From Chloroflexota bacterium (lineage in GTDB: Bacteria > Chloroflexota > UBA6077 > CF-72), in the NCBI GenBank assembly GCA_019242065.1, contig JAFAWJ010000341.1, positions 1 to 6,064 of the forward strand: a stretch of 6,064 bases of DNA, given 5' to 3'. Position numbers and translations under genes: made by a program. This document shows, piece after piece, positions 5,193 through 6,064 of the stretch. Under the pieces are notes generated by a model. It saw only the letters and a program-made list of their open reading frames with translations. It searched no databases and was not told the origin of the DNA. Positions within the stretch are counted from its first letter, which is position 1; every line of letters begins with the position of its first letter.

Positions 5193-5207
5193 CTTCTGAA
5201 TTGTCAA
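5159..5207. repeat. Inverted 7-bp-period repeat between convergent genes; terminator candidate
   Basis: From 5159 the sequence steps in sevens: AGAAGTC, AGAAATC, AGAATTC, AGCTGAG, then TTCTGAC, TTCTGAA, TTGTCAA. The first three are variants of one heptamer and the next two are its inverted form. As a result 5159-5169 and 5187-5197 make a perfect 11-bp stem around a 17-nt loop. It overlaps the DoxX stop (5190-5192) and reaches the stop of the convergent gene (5204-5206). It is markedly A+T-richer than its surroundings. It could act as a bidirectional terminator, although no long U-run follows the stem. Confidence 0.7.
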
Positions 5208-6064
5208 CTGATCTGAATCGTCGTGACGCCCGTCTCGATGGTCAGATCCACCTTGTTCGTTGCCGTCGCGTAGTCAGCTGAGCGATACATGTTGTCGCTC
5301 ACCTGCGGGAAGCGACTTTGATCCACGTTCACCGTGCTCAGCCCGCCCCGCAGCTGGATCTGCGCGGCCACGCCTTGCGGCACCTCCAGGCTCAGCGTCG
5401 AGGCGCCGCCGCTGATGTGCGCGGTGGTCGTCCCGGCCGCCTCGGGAAAGCGCACCCACGTCGTCGCCGCGCCGATCGACAGGTCAAGATTGATGACGCG
5501 TAGCGACGAGAGGTCGAGGCGCGCGTCGGCCGCACCCGTCTGCACGGTCAGCGACGTGATTGGCACGTTCGGCGCCAGGGTGAGATCCATCTGCGCGGCA
5601 TCCGAGCGCCCCCCGACGAACGGCACAAACGCCGGCGCGCCGCGCGGACCGTTGCTCTGATACTCCAGCTGTCCAACCCCGCCGCTGGAAACCGTGTACT
5701 GCGATTCGGGTGCAAGTTGCCGCGGCCCCTGAAACGTCATGCTGGCCAGCTGGTCCGGCTGCGGCTGCAAGATCGGCCCCAGGTTCAATCCGCCGGCGCC
5801 GAAGCGCACCGTGACCGCCGACTGCGTGGCGCCGTCCAGGCTGGTCGCGGTCGTAGTCGCGACGCCACCGCTCCCGGTAACGCTGGACGTGCCGCGGTCC
5901 ACCCACACCGCGCCGCCGACCAGCACCACCGCCGCAAAGCCCGCGAGCACCACCCACGGCACGCGGTGCGCCAACAGCAGCTCGACGCCGATCAGCACCA
6001 GCACGACGGGCCACAGGCGCCACAGGTTGATCCAGAAGCTCGGCGGCAGGTAGCCGGTGTTTTC
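5204..6064 (-). CDS. LiaF/toast-rack-like membrane protein, 5'-truncated by the right edge
   Basis: This is the C-terminal 286 residues of a membrane protein whose start lies outside the window. The frame is open to the last base (ENTGYLPPSFWINLWRLWPV precedes the internal GTG at 6004), so that GTG should not be taken as the start. The Trp/Leu-rich lead-in WINLWRLWPVVLVLIG is typical of LiaI/LiaF-like transmembrane domains. Two hydrophobic helices lie at about 18-32 and 36-51 of the visible part. A Thr/Gly linker follows, then about 200 residues of short alternating beta strands with many Gly, Thr and Val (such as LDLSSLRVINLDLSIGAATTWV), ending DLTIETGVTTIQIS. This layout fits a toast-rack or LiaF C-terminal beta-helix-like domain, probably on the outer face. 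LiaF-type proteins are known as sensors or repressors in envelope-stress signalling. Here no histidine kinase or regulator is in view, so the role is only a family-level guess. Confidence 0.8.
   Translation of the reverse strand, partial: ENTGYLPPSFWINLWRLWPVVLVLIGVELLLAHRVPWVVLAGFAAVVLVGGAVWVDRGTSSVTGSGGVATTTATSLDGATQSAVTVRFGAGGLNLGPILQPQPDQLASMTFQGPRQLAPESQYTVSSGGVGQLEYQSNGPRGAPAFVPFVGGRSDAAQMDLTLAPNVPITSLTVQTGAADARLDLSSLRVINLDLSIGAATTWVRFPEAAGTTTAHISGGASTLSLEVPQGVAAQIQLRGGLSTVNVDQSRFPQVSDNMYRSADYATATNKVDLTIETGVTTIQIS

Noticed and set aside
6004..6004. GTG at 6002-6004 as the start of the LiaF-like gene
   Set aside because: The frame continues upstream to the edge with the conserved Trp-rich lead-in (WINLWRLWPV), so this valine is internal and the gene is truncated by the window.
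5484..6023. Minus-strand 179-codon frame overlapping the LiaF-like gene
   Set aside because: It is Arg/Ala/Gly-rich, out of frame with the beta-strand protein, and has no domain. It is a shadow of the real frame.

Overview
The window is about two-thirds G+C and gene-dense. It looks like a piece of a bacterial chromosome. The gene set is a DEAD-box helicase, a membrane-anchored sulfite-oxidase-fold molybdoenzyme, an unusually long class II aldolase, DUF309, DoxX and a LiaF/toast-rack-type membrane protein. That mix, with high G+C and a 7-bp intergenic repeat, would fit Chloroflexota or a similar soil or environmental lineage. This placement is an inference from gene content only and is held at low confidence. 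I see no rRNA, tRNA, CRISPR, transposase or phage gene.

Layout, left to right. At 1-801 on the minus strand lies the N-terminal part of a DEAD-box RNA helicase, which runs off the left edge. At 802-1092 is a divergent intergenic region with two perfect stem-loops in the helicase leader and a 36-bp dyad near the next gene. At 1093-2697 on the plus strand is a molybdopterin oxidoreductase with an N-terminal membrane domain, an internal twin-arginine motif and a C-terminal sulfite-oxidase fold. At 2698-2774 is a convergent gap with a 10-bp-stem hairpin. At 2775-4172 on the minus strand is a 465-residue class II (zinc) sugar-bisphosphate aldolase, with a good ribosome binding site and a plausible promoter. 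It is transcribed divergently from a plus-strand cluster, 4227-5192: a DUF309 gene, two 15-codon mini-ORFs and a DoxX-family membrane protein. At 5204-6064 on the minus strand is a LiaF-like membrane protein that runs off the right edge. It converges on DoxX across a 7-bp-period inverted repeat.

The most unusual structure is at about 4670-4830. A 44-bp tandem repeat carries a complete start-to-stop 15-codon ORF in each copy. DUF309, mini-ORF 1, mini-ORF 2 and DoxX are therefore joined by three successive 4-base stop/start overlaps (ATGA, ATGA, GTGA). The first 15 residues of DoxX resemble the mini-ORF peptide, and the last 8 residues of DUF309 resemble the mini-ORF C-terminus. The array therefore looks like an expansion of the DUF309/DoxX gene junction that kept translational coupling because the period is 3n-1.

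The genes do not form one pathway: RNA metabolism, periplasmic redox chemistry, central sugar metabolism and membrane or envelope proteins sit side by side. Only DUF309 to DoxX looks like a true operon.
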